Shown here one piece after another: positions 8,601 to 14,784 of a stretch of DNA of 17,690 nucleotides. The position numbers and the translations under genes are program-made. The notes under the pieces were generated by a model, which was not told where the DNA came from, did no database searches, and saw only the letters and a program-made list of their open reading frames with translations. The stretch's first letter is position 1. Each line of letters begins with the position of its first letter. Where the stretch lies: assembly GCA_050633445.1 (NCBI GenBank), contig JBOEGN010000099.1:1-17690 (forward strand). The letters run 5' to 3'. Source of the DNA: Thalassobius sp050633445 (GTDB lineage: Bacteria > Pseudomonadota > Alphaproteobacteria > Rhodobacterales > Rhodobacteraceae).

Positions 8601-9139
8601 TCTTTCATCGCGCGCGCCACGGCGGAGCGGATCACGGGTTCGCCAAGACGTTTGATCGCGCCATGCAGCGTGGCGGCGATGCCTGGGGTCTCGTCCTCTT
8701 TCAGAACCTTGCCCGTCAGCATCAGCGCCCAGGTCGAGGCGTTGACCAGCGACGAGGACGATTGCCCCAGATGCGCACCCCATTCGGACGGGGCGATCTT
8801 GTCTTCGATCAACTCGTCAATCGTGTCGCGGTCGGGCACACGCAGCAACGCCTCGGCCAGACACATCAGAGCGATGCCCTCGCTGGTGGACAGCCCGTAT
8901 TCGGACAGGAACACCTCCATCAGGCCCAGATCGCCGTCCGACCGCAGATTGCGCACCAGCAGAACCGCTTGCGCAAAGGCGGTCTGGCGCAGCGATTTGG
9001 CGGGGGCATGGGCGGCGGACAGCTCGGCCAGAACCTCAGGCTCGGGTCTGTGATGCAGCAAACGCAAGGCGTCGCGCAACGTACCCAGAGACTGAGTTTT
9101 AACGGTGAAATCTTGGGCAGTGGTTTTCGACGCAAGCAT
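5612..9139 (-). CDS. putA: Bifunctional proline dehydrogenase / L-glutamate gamma-semialdehyde dehydrogenase PutA
   Basis: The 1175-residue enzyme oxidises proline to P5C with FAD, then P5C/glutamate semialdehyde to glutamate with NAD. The proline dehydrogenase barrel spans roughly residues 170-490. It shows RLVKGAYWDTE near 352, FQRLHGMGEGLH, and the substrate-binding arginine pair R473/R474 in YLVRRLLENGAN. The aldehyde dehydrogenase half shows SPWNFPLAIFTGQIA near 680, general base E783 in AETGGLN and catalytic C817 in GQRCSALR, with the normal spacing of 34. A further domain of about 110 residues at the C-terminus matches the PutA lid domain. There is no N-terminal ribbon-helix-helix domain, so it is the non-DNA-binding kind (type B) and control is left to the divergent putR. 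GGAG lies nine bases before the ATG. Confidence 0.95.
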   Translation of the reverse strand: MLASKTTAQDFTVKTQSLGTLRDALRLLHHRPEPEVLAELSAAHAPAKSLRQTAFAQAVLLVRNLRSDGDLGLMEVFLSEYGLSTSEGIALMCLAEALLRVPDRDTIDELIEDKIAPSEWGAHLGQSSSSLVNASTWALMLTGKVLKEDETPGIAATLHGAIKRLGEPVIRSAVARAMKELGAQFVLGQTIDEALKRGKPRAKQGYTFSYDMLGEAALTARDAAKYHAAYLAAIKRLGRESRSDDIRQNPGISIKLSALHPRYEVGQTDRVMTELVASTLELALAAKTSGMGLNIDAEEADRLDLSLDVIQAVLSYDRLDGWDGFGVVVQAYGKRAAATLDWLYALAQKLDRKIMVRLVKGAYWDTEIKRAQVEGLDNFPVFTRKPATDVSYLCCAAKLLEMTDRIYPQFATHNAHSIATILQMAHDPQSYEFQRLHGMGEGLHDLVKTQSGTRCRVYAPVGAHRDLLAYLVRRLLENGANSSFVNQIVDPDVAPETVVADPFDALAALGDAPAPGVVAPKDLYAPDRQNALGWDLHDPRDLSAIEDARAPYETAQWHAGPLTVSAAEQGEKRAVMNPACPADQVGNVTEATAAGAAKALAEAQPWDAPVADRSAVLNRAADLFEANFGELFALLAREAGKTPNDAIGELREAVDFLRFYASEAANLTAPARGVISCISPWNFPLAIFTGQIAAALAAGNAVLAKPAEATSLIAHRATQLLQQAGVPLAALQLLPGQGGVLGPVLTGSATVNGVCFTGSTATAQRINHTMAQGAPVDAVLIAETGGLNAMIVDSTALPEQAVRDIVASAFQSAGQRCSALRCLYVQEDVADTLLPMLFGAMDELVLGDPWSHSTDVGPVIDGRAQADFAAYISAARQRGDVLKELTAPTTGHFIAPTVIRVAGIAALEREIFGPVLHVATFKAHEIDAVVDAVNDTGFGLTFGLHTRIDVRVEQISSRVRAGNLYVNRNQIGAIVGSQPFGGEGLSGTGPKAGGPAYVPRFAQPNRIAHPAVPGRAVDVSAVQARLAKLGQEAPAKLGAQDLPGPTGESNRLSTFGRGVVLCLGPTAQDAAQQMQIARANGCPALAIAPGVPADLGLDGVLPRGALEHLTPLAVVALWAEDEDVTAARHALARRSGALIGLVTGDDLAARCRLERHICIDTTAAGGNAQLLAATG

Positions 9140-9265
9140 TTGTGGCAGCTCCGCTCTTGTGATGGCTTGACCTCAGCTTAGCAAATCACGCAAGGTCATT
9201 TTGCCCGAAAAAATGGAAATCAAGGCCGGATCACCCGTAGTTTGGCCAAATATCAGGATCAATGA
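9140..9265. promoter_or_regulatory. putA-putR divergent control region
   Basis: These 126 bases must carry both promoters. TGACCT (9168-9173) and AGGTCA (9193-9198) form a 6-base inverted repeat. A second imperfect pair, GCAAAT (9181-9186) and ATTTTGC (9198-9204), overlaps it and resembles the loose dyads bound by Lrp-type proteins. In Rhodobacter capsulatus a divergent PutR activates putA with proline (established knowledge). No good -10/-35 pair is seen for putA, which fits an activated promoter. Exact sites are inference. Confidence 0.5.
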
Positions 9266-9736
9266 ATGCCTTATCTGGAAATGAGCGACGATCTGGACCG
9301 CATCGATCTTAAGATTCTGAATGTGTTATCCATGGATGGCCGCATTCCGGTGACCGAGCTGGCCAAACAGGTCGGCCTGTCCAAAAGCCCCTGCCAGGTA
9401 CGGCTGAAACGGTTGCAGGAAGAAGGCTATATCCAGGGATTTCGTGCCGTGATGGACGCGGCCAAACTGGGGCTGGAACATGTGGCCTTTGCCGAGGTCA
9501 GGCTGACGGACACCTCGGAAAAAGCGCTGTCGGCCTTTAACGAGGCGGTTATGGACGTGCCCGAGATTGAGCAATGCCACATGATTGCAGGCTCGTTTGA
9601 TTACCTGCTGAAAATCCGCACCAGCGACATTCAAAGCTATCGGCGGGTGCTGGGCGAGGTGATCTCGACGCTGCCCTATGTGGGTTCGACCTCGACCCAT
9701 GTGTCGATGCAATCCGTCAAGGACTCCGCGCTTTAG
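9266..9736 (+). CDS. putR: Lrp/AsnC family regulator, probable PutR
   Basis: The protein is 156 residues, the size of Lrp/AsnC regulators. It has an N-terminal helix-turn-helix (LDRIDLKILNVLSMDGR, then VTELAKQVGLSKSPCQVRLK, residues about 9-50) and a C-terminal RAM ligand-binding domain (AFAEVRLTD to STSTHVSMQ, about 73-150). The start at 9266 has AGGA seven bases ahead. An in-frame ATG at 9281 would also leave the domains whole but has no clear ribosome-binding site. It is transcribed away from putA, the arrangement known for PutR, the proline-responsive activator of putA in Rhodobacter and Agrobacterium. Its stop lies two bases from the stop of the convergent lipoprotein gene, with no terminator between them. 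Confidence 0.88.
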   Translation: MPYLEMSDDLDRIDLKILNVLSMDGRIPVTELAKQVGLSKSPCQVRLKRLQEEGYIQGFRAVMDAAKLGLEHVAFAEVRLTDTSEKALSAFNEAVMDVPEIEQCHMIAGSFDYLLKIRTSDIQSYRRVLGEVISTLPYVGSTSTHVSMQSVKDSAL

Positions 9737-9738
9737 CG

Positions 9739-11577
9739 TTACTGAGCGTCGTTACTGGGACGATTATACTCTTCGATTTTGGCCTTGTTTACGCGCTGTG
9801 CCTCCAGCGTTGCGCTGACAACTGCGTCCCGTTTTACGGCCGTCACGTCATCCAGCACCAGTTGATTGATCGCGCACCACATTGGATAGCTGATCCAGCC
9901 GTGATGCTCTTTGATTGCGGTGTCCAATGCGCGCACATTCCAAAACGGACTACGTGACGAGGCGACGGAAATCCGGCTCCTTTGGTTTGGCAGCCACAGC
10001 GCATGACGCCACTGGATCGAAGCCTTGTTATGCGTGGGCGCCACATTCGGAAGCGCGTCGATTTTCTTTATCAGGCCATAGTCCCAATACCCGTCCTGGC
10101 TGCGGGTGCCGGAACGCGGATGATACTCGGCGCGGGTTTTTCGAGTATTGTACAACCAGCCATCGGCCTCGCTGCACCACGACTGATCGGGAATCATGCT
10201 TGCCTGATACGATGCCCGCTTGCCGATCCCTTGATTGACACTGAATTCATGTGACGCCCCAACTGGAGGCCCGATCAAGCGTTCATGCGAATACACCCCT
10301 TCTGCATCTGGTCCTTTGGCTTGGCTAGCAGAATATGTGGGATTCAAATGACCTATTGCGCGGTATTGCTCTTGCTCGCGGTTTCCAGCCAATTTGCGCG
10401 CAATGGGGAATAGTAGTCCTGTGGCAAAGTCATAGCGCGGGGTACGGCCATTCAGTTCGTCCTTATTCCATTTGGCTGTTGAGGTCATTGCGATATAGAT
10501 CGGTCGCTGAGTGCGCGGGTACATATTCTGCCACCGGGCCAGCTTTCGTTGAAAATCCCTGTCCTGGTTCTTGTACCCTGCGACCACCTGATGCTGATCG
10601 TCGCTCAGACCCGCGTGCTGGCGCTCGGCGCGTTGGATCGAGGTCCAGTTTGCAGCCTCGGTCGCCGGGTTCAACAGCAGCACCAGATCGCCAAGCAAAG
10701 GTGCCATCTGGGTGCCGCCCTGGCGCACGGGATGATCCCCGATCGCCGACCTGGCATAGCCTTGCATCAGGTTGGCCAGCATGTTGCCACCAAACGAATG
10801 CCCAAAGATCAGCAATTTGTCGGCCTTGGCATTGCCCGACTTCAGCGTCAAAGCCCCCTGGACCGAGCGCAGCACCCAGTTCAGCGCGGCCCCCTGCCCC
10901 TCGCCCAAACGCGTGCTGGCGGCTTTGCGGCCCCAAACGGTAGGAGCAGCCCCAACAAAAAAGGGATTAACCCCGCCTTCGAAAGGCAAAGTTGGCTCGG
11001 CAAAGGACCGCCCGCGCCAGCCCACGAACACCCCGGTCAACGAGGCATTGCAATAGTTGCCCTGATCAATACAGCGCGAATTCAGCGCCGCACGGGTATA
11101 GCCCAACACCATTCGCAGCTTTTGCACATCAGCATCGCGCAAGGCCGCGTCATGGCGCCAACCATGCACATAGGTCACCACAACGTTTTGCTGACCCGCA
11201 GCATCCTTGGCCCGCAATTTCCCAAGCAGGGTTTGCATCTGCTGCGTCGTCGTTTTTTGCTGATCTACCGCCAATTCCACAAAGGCCAGATCAAAGCGGT
11301 CCGGCTCGGTCAGGTTTCGACTGGCCTCGGTTGCCAGGTCGCTCCAGCCTTTGGGCGCGTCCTTTGGCTTGGGCTGGGGCAAGGCATGCCCCTGATAGGC
11401 ACAAAGCACCTGATCGCGGATGTCCTGTCGGCCTTCCTTGTTGCGTTTTCCCAGCTCCAGATCACCTTTCTGGCAGGCAGTGTCCGTGGCCTTTCCTTCG
11501 CGATGAATCTGGGTCGCGCTGGTGCAGGCAACCAATCCAAACGCGGCCACAACCGCAAGAACGCGCGCAATCCCCAT
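9739..11577 (-). CDS. Large lipoprotein with alpha/beta-hydrolase (esterase/lipase-like) domain
   Basis: The frame is open far upstream through hisB and hisH, but the real start is the ATG at 11577. It has GGAG ahead and gives a clean lipoprotein signal, MGIARVLAVVAAFGLVAC, with lipidated C18 and Thr at +2, which points to the outer membrane. The protein is 612 residues. VVVTYVHGWRHDA near residue 130 looks like the oxyanion-hole strand, and LLIFGHSFGGNM supplies the nucleophile elbow with S261. An acid and a histidine must lie further on; SHEFSVN is one candidate, not proven. The C-terminal 250 residues are rich in basic and aromatic residues and match no domain I recognise. The substrate is unknown. 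The 3' half looks lower in G+C than neighbouring genes, a possible sign of transfer. Confidence 0.78.
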   Translation of the reverse strand: MGIARVLAVVAAFGLVACTSATQIHREGKATDTACQKGDLELGKRNKEGRQDIRDQVLCAYQGHALPQPKPKDAPKGWSDLATEASRNLTEPDRFDLAFVELAVDQQKTTTQQMQTLLGKLRAKDAAGQQNVVVTYVHGWRHDAALRDADVQKLRMVLGYTRAALNSRCIDQGNYCNASLTGVFVGWRGRSFAEPTLPFEGGVNPFFVGAAPTVWGRKAASTRLGEGQGAALNWVLRSVQGALTLKSGNAKADKLLIFGHSFGGNMLANLMQGYARSAIGDHPVRQGGTQMAPLLGDLVLLLNPATEAANWTSIQRAERQHAGLSDDQHQVVAGYKNQDRDFQRKLARWQNMYPRTQRPIYIAMTSTAKWNKDELNGRTPRYDFATGLLFPIARKLAGNREQEQYRAIGHLNPTYSASQAKGPDAEGVYSHERLIGPPVGASHEFSVNQGIGKRASYQASMIPDQSWCSEADGWLYNTRKTRAEYHPRSGTRSQDGYWDYGLIKKIDALPNVAPTHNKASIQWRHALWLPNQRSRISVASSRSPFWNVRALDTAIKEHHGWISYPMWCAINQLVLDDVTAVKRDAVVSATLEAQRVNKAKIEEYNRPSNDAQ

Positions 11578-11624
11578 GCCAAAAAATCTCCAAAAACACG
11601 AAATTCTGAAAAAACCTTCGCCAC

Positions 11625-11653
11625 AGGCTAGCGCATCCCTGTACACCGACCAA
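11625..11653 (-). promoter_or_regulatory. Candidate promoter for the lipoprotein hydrolase gene
   Basis: On the minus strand TTGGTC (11653-11648) and TAGCCT (11630-11625) are exactly 17 bases apart, about 48 bases before the start codon. The -10 hexamer is identical to the one proposed for dctP. Confidence 0.45.
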
Positions 11654-11676
11654 GCGTTTTGACCTGTTATGATGTC

Positions 11677-11705
11677 TTGGAAACGGCTTCTGCCCAGCCT
11701 ATAAG
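11677..11705 (+). promoter_or_regulatory. Sigma-70 promoter for hisBH
   Basis: TTGGAA (11677-11682) and TATAAG (11700-11705) are separated by 17 bases, both close to consensus. This predicts a leader of about 19 bases that ends in the ribosome-binding site GGAGAG (11721-11726). It is back to back with the lipoprotein promoter. The leader is too short for a histidine attenuator peptide. Confidence 0.65.
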
Positions 11706-11730
11706 ACCCGCGACAGACTTGGAGAGCGAT

Positions 11731-12318
11731 ATGCGCACAGCCACGATCACCCGCAAGACCGCCGAGACGGAAATTTCCGTGACGGTGAACCTGGATGGCA
11801 CCGGGGCCTATGACAACCAGACCGGCGTGGGGTTTTTTGACCACATGCTGGACCAGTTGGCGCGCCACTCTTTGATCGACTTCACCATTCGTGCCGAGGG
11901 CGATTATCACATCGACGATCACCACACGGTCGAGGATACCGGCATCGCGCTGGGTCAGGCCCTGGCGCAGGCGTTGGGTGATAAAAAGGGCATCCGCCGC
12001 TATGGGGAATGTCACCTGCCCATGGATGACGCTCAGGTGCGCTGCGCGCTGGACCTGTCGGCACGGCCCTATCTGATTTGGAACGTGGACTTTGCCGCGC
12101 CCAAGATCGGGACGTTTGATACCGAGCTGGTACGCGAGTTTTTCCAGGCCTTCAGCACCCATGGCGGGATCACCCTGCACGTGGATCAGCTGCATGGCTT
12201 CAACGCCCACCACGTGGCCGAGGCGGCGTTCAAAGCCGTGGCCCGCGCCCTGCGCATCGCTGTGGAAACCGATCCGCGCAAGGCCGACGCCATCCCCTCG
12301 ACCAAGGGAGCGCTGTAA
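11731..12318 (+). CDS. hisB: Imidazoleglycerol-phosphate dehydratase HisB
   Basis: The 195-residue cytoplasmic enzyme removes water from imidazole glycerol phosphate to give imidazole acetol phosphate, the sixth step of histidine synthesis. It is the monofunctional form, without the histidinol-phosphatase domain found in enterics. The two His/Glu clusters that bind manganese are present: FFDHMLDQLARHS and DYHIDDHHTVEDTG in the first half, THGGITLHVDQLHG and NAHHVAEAAFKA in the second. The frame is open 24 codons upstream, but GGAGAG five bases before the ATG at 11731 and the usual family length fix the start. The hisH ATG follows the stop with no gap. Confidence 0.96.
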   Translation: MRTATITRKTAETEISVTVNLDGTGAYDNQTGVGFFDHMLDQLARHSLIDFTIRAEGDYHIDDHHTVEDTGIALGQALAQALGDKKGIRRYGECHLPMDDAQVRCALDLSARPYLIWNVDFAAPKIGTFDTELVREFFQAFSTHGGITLHVDQLHGFNAHHVAEAAFKAVARALRIAVETDPRKADAIPSTKGAL

Positions 12319-12957
12319 ATGACCACGGTCATTGTGGATTACGAGAGCGGGAACCTGCACTCGGCCGAGAAGGCATTCCAGCGGATGGCGAACGAAACCG
12401 GCGCGGGCGAGGTCATTGTGACCTCGGACCCCGAGGTGATCCGCCGCGCCGATCGCATTGTGCTGCCCGGTGACGGGGCCTTTCCGGCGTGCCGCGAGGC
12501 CCTGTTCGACCATCGCGGCGTCTTCGAAGCGATGGAAGAGGTGGTGATCGGCCAAGGCAAGCCCTTCCTGGGGATTTGCATCGGGATGCAGATGCTGGCG
12601 TCCCGTGGCCTGGAATATACTGAAACGCCCGGGTTCGACTGGATCGGCGGGGATGTGGACAAAATCGCGCCCTCGGATGCCAGCCTGAAAGTGCCGCATA
12701 TGGGCTGGAACGATCTGGTGATCGACACGCCTCACCCGGTGTTTGACGGGATCGAGACGGGCAATCACGCCTATTTCGTGCACTCGTATCACTTCAAGGT
12801 CACAGACCCCGCGCATCTGCTGGCGCACGTGGACTATGCGGGCAAAATCACCGCCATCGTCGGGCGCGATAACCTGGTCGGAATGCAGTTCCACCCCGAG
12901 AAAAGCCAGCAAACCGGCCTGCATATGATCGCGAATTTCCTGAGCTGGGCGCCCTGA
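12319..12957 (+). CDS. hisH: Imidazole glycerol phosphate synthase glutaminase subunit HisH
   Basis: The 212-residue class I glutamine amidotransferase frees ammonia from glutamine and feeds it to HisF within the IGP synthase. The catalytic triad is visible: C87 in LGICIGMQML, and H192 and E194 in MQFHPEKSQ. The oxyanion-strand motif PGDGAF is at residues 50-55. The ATG directly abuts the hisB TAA, with AGGGAG inside the end of hisB as ribosome-binding site, so the two are co-translated. Its partner hisF lies 3.6 kb downstream, past hisA and four genes outside the pathway. The next gene is convergent, with only six bases between the stops. Confidence 0.96.
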   Translation: MTTVIVDYESGNLHSAEKAFQRMANETGAGEVIVTSDPEVIRRADRIVLPGDGAFPACREALFDHRGVFEAMEEVVIGQGKPFLGICIGMQMLASRGLEYTETPGFDWIGGDVDKIAPSDASLKVPHMGWNDLVIDTPHPVFDGIETGNHAYFVHSYHFKVTDPAHLLAHVDYAGKITAIVGRDNLVGMQFHPEKSQQTGLHMIANFLSWAP

Positions 12958-12963
12958 AGCGAG

Positions 12964-13350
12964 TCACTCTTGCACGCGCGTCCAGGTCTGATCCTGACAG
13001 ATCACGCCCAGACATCCTTTGACGGTTAACTGGTTGTTCACCACGTTTAGCGTTGCCTCAAAGGTCCGGTCTCGCAGCGGCAACCAGCCGGTGCCGCGAT
13101 ACTGGCCCGTGTCTGTCGGCGCTACATCCCAGAAAATGCGCCGCCCAACATTGGGCGTGGTGACGGCGTTTCCCTTGCGATCAAAGGCGCGAATGATGGT
13201 GCCGCACGAGGTGTCGCCGCAAGGTTCCGCCCGCACATGGGCGACCTGGCCTTTGAAATCCGGTTTGGTTAACCAGATCCCGATCAGAGGCTCGGCCCGC
13301 AGCGGAGCCGCAAAGCAGACGAATATCAGTACATAAAAAAAGCGCCGCAT
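12964..13350 (-). CDS. DUF2147 domain secreted protein, copy 1
   Basis: The protein is 128 residues with a signal peptide (RRFFYVLIFVCFAAPLRA, cut before EPL), so it is probably periplasmic. DUF2147 proteins are small beta-barrel-like proteins of unknown function. The body starts with IGIWLTKPD, has PCGDTSCGTI, TPNVGRRIFWDV and a YRGTGWLPLRDRTFEA segment, and ends KGCLGVICQDQTWTRV. Four cysteines at 44, 49, 113 and 118 occupy exactly the same positions as in the neighbouring paralogue, suggesting two disulfides. AAAGGA lies seven bases before the ATG. It runs opposite to the his genes. Family is confident; role unknown. Confidence 0.85.
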   Translation of the reverse strand: MRRFFYVLIFVCFAAPLRAEPLIGIWLTKPDFKGQVAHVRAEPCGDTSCGTIIRAFDRKGNAVTTPNVGRRIFWDVAPTDTGQYRGTGWLPLRDRTFEATLNVVNNQLTVKGCLGVICQDQTWTRVQE

Positions 13351-13403
13351 GACCGTGTCCTTTGGACTGTCTTACGGCTCTTAGTTTATCACACCTCGCG
13401 TAA

Positions 13404-13433
13404 CGATCTTGCATCACATCGACGCCAAGATCG
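13404..13433. repeat. Inverted repeat between the two DUF2147 genes
   Basis: CGATCTTG (13404-13411) and CAAGATCG (13426-13433) pair perfectly around a 14-base loop, in the 104-base gap between the two paralogues. On the minus strand no T-run follows. It could be a hairpin between two cistrons or an operator for copy 1. A TAAACT hexamer nearer the gene is a possible -10, without a convincing -35. Confidence 0.5.
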
Positions 13434-13454
13434 CTTCAGCAGGCAGGAATGCCG

Positions 13455-13838
13455 TTAATTCACGCGACTCCATGTCTGTTTTTTGCAGATCGGGCCGATG
13501 CATCCCTTCACCTTCAGCGTGTTGCCGGACATGTCCATTTTCGAGCTATAGACCTTGTCCTTGGACGGTTGCCAGATTTTACCGTCGCGATAGGTGCCCC
13601 CGCCCTTGGCGACCATGTCCCAGACCAATTGCTTGCCAATATTGGGCGAGCTGTATTCCCCACCCGAGTTAAACGTCCGCGAGATCACGCCGCAAATCTT
13701 GGCCCCACAGGGCGCGATTGTGACATGCGCATAAGCCCCGTCATCGACTTGGGTTTTCCACACGCCTTCGACCGGGTCAGCCAACGCCGCGCCAGCCATC
13801 GAAACCGAGGCCACAACGGCCAGAACCAGAGTTTTCAT
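13455..13838 (-). CDS. DUF2147 domain secreted protein, copy 2
   Basis: The protein is 127 residues with a clear signal peptide (KTLVLAVVASVSMAGAALA, cut before DPV). It is a paralogue of the protein encoded at 12964-13350: both have a GxW start (VEGVWKTQVD), an SPNIGKQLVWDM block matching TPNVGRRIFWDV, and a KGCIGPICKKQTWSRV end. The cysteines at 44, 49, 113 and 118 are in identical positions. A strong ribosome-binding site (GGGAGGAAA) precedes the ATG, stronger than that of copy 1. It is divergent from hisA across 154 bases. The pair probably arose by tandem duplication; the function of the family is not known. Confidence 0.87.
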   Translation of the reverse strand: MKTLVLAVVASVSMAGAALADPVEGVWKTQVDDGAYAHVTIAPCGAKICGVISRTFNSGGEYSSPNIGKQLVWDMVAKGGGTYRDGKIWQPSKDKVYSSKMDMSGNTLKVKGCIGPICKKQTWSRVN

Positions 13839-13992
13839 CAGATTTCCTCCCTGAAGTTCATTGATCCTGACCCGCAGTGGCGATTCCGATCAAGTCTTAC
13901 ATTGCGGAAACTCCGATGGACCGACAGAAAGTTGCAATTCTCCGCTGCTCGTGCAAAACCGCGCGCAGCATAGTGACAGAAAGGCCCGGAGC
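13839..13992. promoter_or_regulatory. Divergent control region between DUF2147 copy 2 and hisA
   Basis: These 154 bases must start transcription both ways unless hisA is read from further upstream. The DUF2147 side has the strong ribosome-binding site. TTGATC (13861-13866) and GATCAA (13888-13893) form a spaced inverted repeat that could be an operator. On the hisA side TTGCAA followed after 17 bases by AAAACC is only a poor promoter match. No site is certain. Confidence 0.35.
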
Positions 13993-14715
13993 ATGATCCT
14001 CTATCCCGCGATTGACCTGAAAGACGGCAATGCCGTGCGCCTGTACAAAGGCGAGATGGAGAAGGCCACGGTCTTCAACGAAAACCCCGCCGCTCAGGCG
14101 CTGGAGTTCGTGAATGCGGGCTGTGAATGGCTGCATCTGGTCGATCTGAACGGCGCTTTCGCCGGTGAGCCGGTGAATGCCAAACCGGTCGAGGAAATCC
14201 TAGCGCAAACCAAAGTCCCCGCGCAGCTGGGCGGCGGCATCCGCGGCATGGCAACGATCGAACGCTGGCTCTCCAAGGGCCTGCAGCGCGTGATCCTGGG
14301 CACCGTGGCTGTCGAAAACCCCGATCTGGTGCGCGAAGCCTGCAAAGCCTTCCCCGGTCACGTCGCCGTCGGCATTGACGCGCGCAACGGCATGGTTGCC
14401 ACCAAGGGCTGGGCCGAGGAAACCAACGTCACCGCCACCGATCTGGCCAAATCCTTCGAGGATGCGGGCGTGGCCGCCATCATCTACACCGACATCAACC
14501 GCGACGGTGCCATGCAAGGCCCCAACGTGGCCGAAACCGCAGCTCTGGCCAATGCCGTGTCGATCCCGGTGATCGCCTCGGGCGGGGTGTCCTCGCTCGA
14601 TGATCTGCGGAACCTGAAATCCTGCGGCGCGCCGCTGAACGGGGCCATCTCGGGCCGCGCGCTGTATGATGGCGCGATTGACCTGGCCGAGGCTTTGGAC
14701 CTGCTCAAAGCCTAA
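13993..14715 (+). CDS. hisA: ProFAR isomerase HisA
   Basis: The 240-residue (beta-alpha)8 enzyme isomerises ProFAR to PRFAR, the substrate of HisF. It shows PAIDLKDG with the catalytic aspartate D8, the phosphate-binding QLGGGIR near 79-84, GIDARNG with the second catalytic aspartate D129, TDINRDG at 166-172 and a second phosphate site at VIASGGVSS. The frame is open 44 codons upstream, but the ATG at 13993 puts the conserved MILYPAIDL at the N-terminus as in the family. GGCCCGGAG ahead supplies a modest ribosome-binding site. It is separated from hisBH by the antisense DUF2147 pair and so needs its own promoter. Confidence 0.96.
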   Translation: MILYPAIDLKDGNAVRLYKGEMEKATVFNENPAAQALEFVNAGCEWLHLVDLNGAFAGEPVNAKPVEEILAQTKVPAQLGGGIRGMATIERWLSKGLQRVILGTVAVENPDLVREACKAFPGHVAVGIDARNGMVATKGWAEETNVTATDLAKSFEDAGVAAIIYTDINRDGAMQGPNVAETAALANAVSIPVIASGGVSSLDDLRNLKSCGAPLNGAISGRALYDGAIDLAEALDLLKA

Positions 14716-14762
14716 TCCCATCCCAGAGACCCGCCAGACAGTTTAGGTATCCAGCTCCGGTC

Positions 14763-14778
14763 TCGCTTGCATAAGCGA
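14763..14778. repeat. Inverted repeat directly before the FMN enzyme gene
   Basis: TCGCTT (14763-14768) and AAGCGA (14773-14778) pair perfectly around GCAT. The right arm, ending six bases before the ATG, includes the only purine-rich stretch that could bind the ribosome. A hairpin here could limit translation, or the dyad could be an operator. Confidence 0.5.
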
Positions 14779-14784
14779 ATTGAC

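Noticed and set aside
6206..9181. Several plus-strand open frames of 240-300 codons opposite putA
   Set aside because: All lie inside putA, whose motifs run along its whole length, and none has a recognisable domain or ribosome-binding site.
11706..11730. A histidine attenuator leader peptide before hisB
   Set aside because: The distance from the likely transcription start to the ATG is only about 19 bases, with no room for a leader peptide or His codons.
11578..12924. A long open minus-strand frame (about 449 codons) opposite hisB and hisH, continuous with the lipoprotein gene
   Set aside because: It is antisense to two certain his genes, shows no family motif and is rich in His/Arg/Gly as expected for a shadow in GC-rich DNA. 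The lipobox start at 11577 explains the real gene.
13861..13992. N-terminal extension of HisA by 44 codons
   Set aside because: HisA begins with the conserved first beta strand at the ATG at 13993; the extension has no homology that I recognise.
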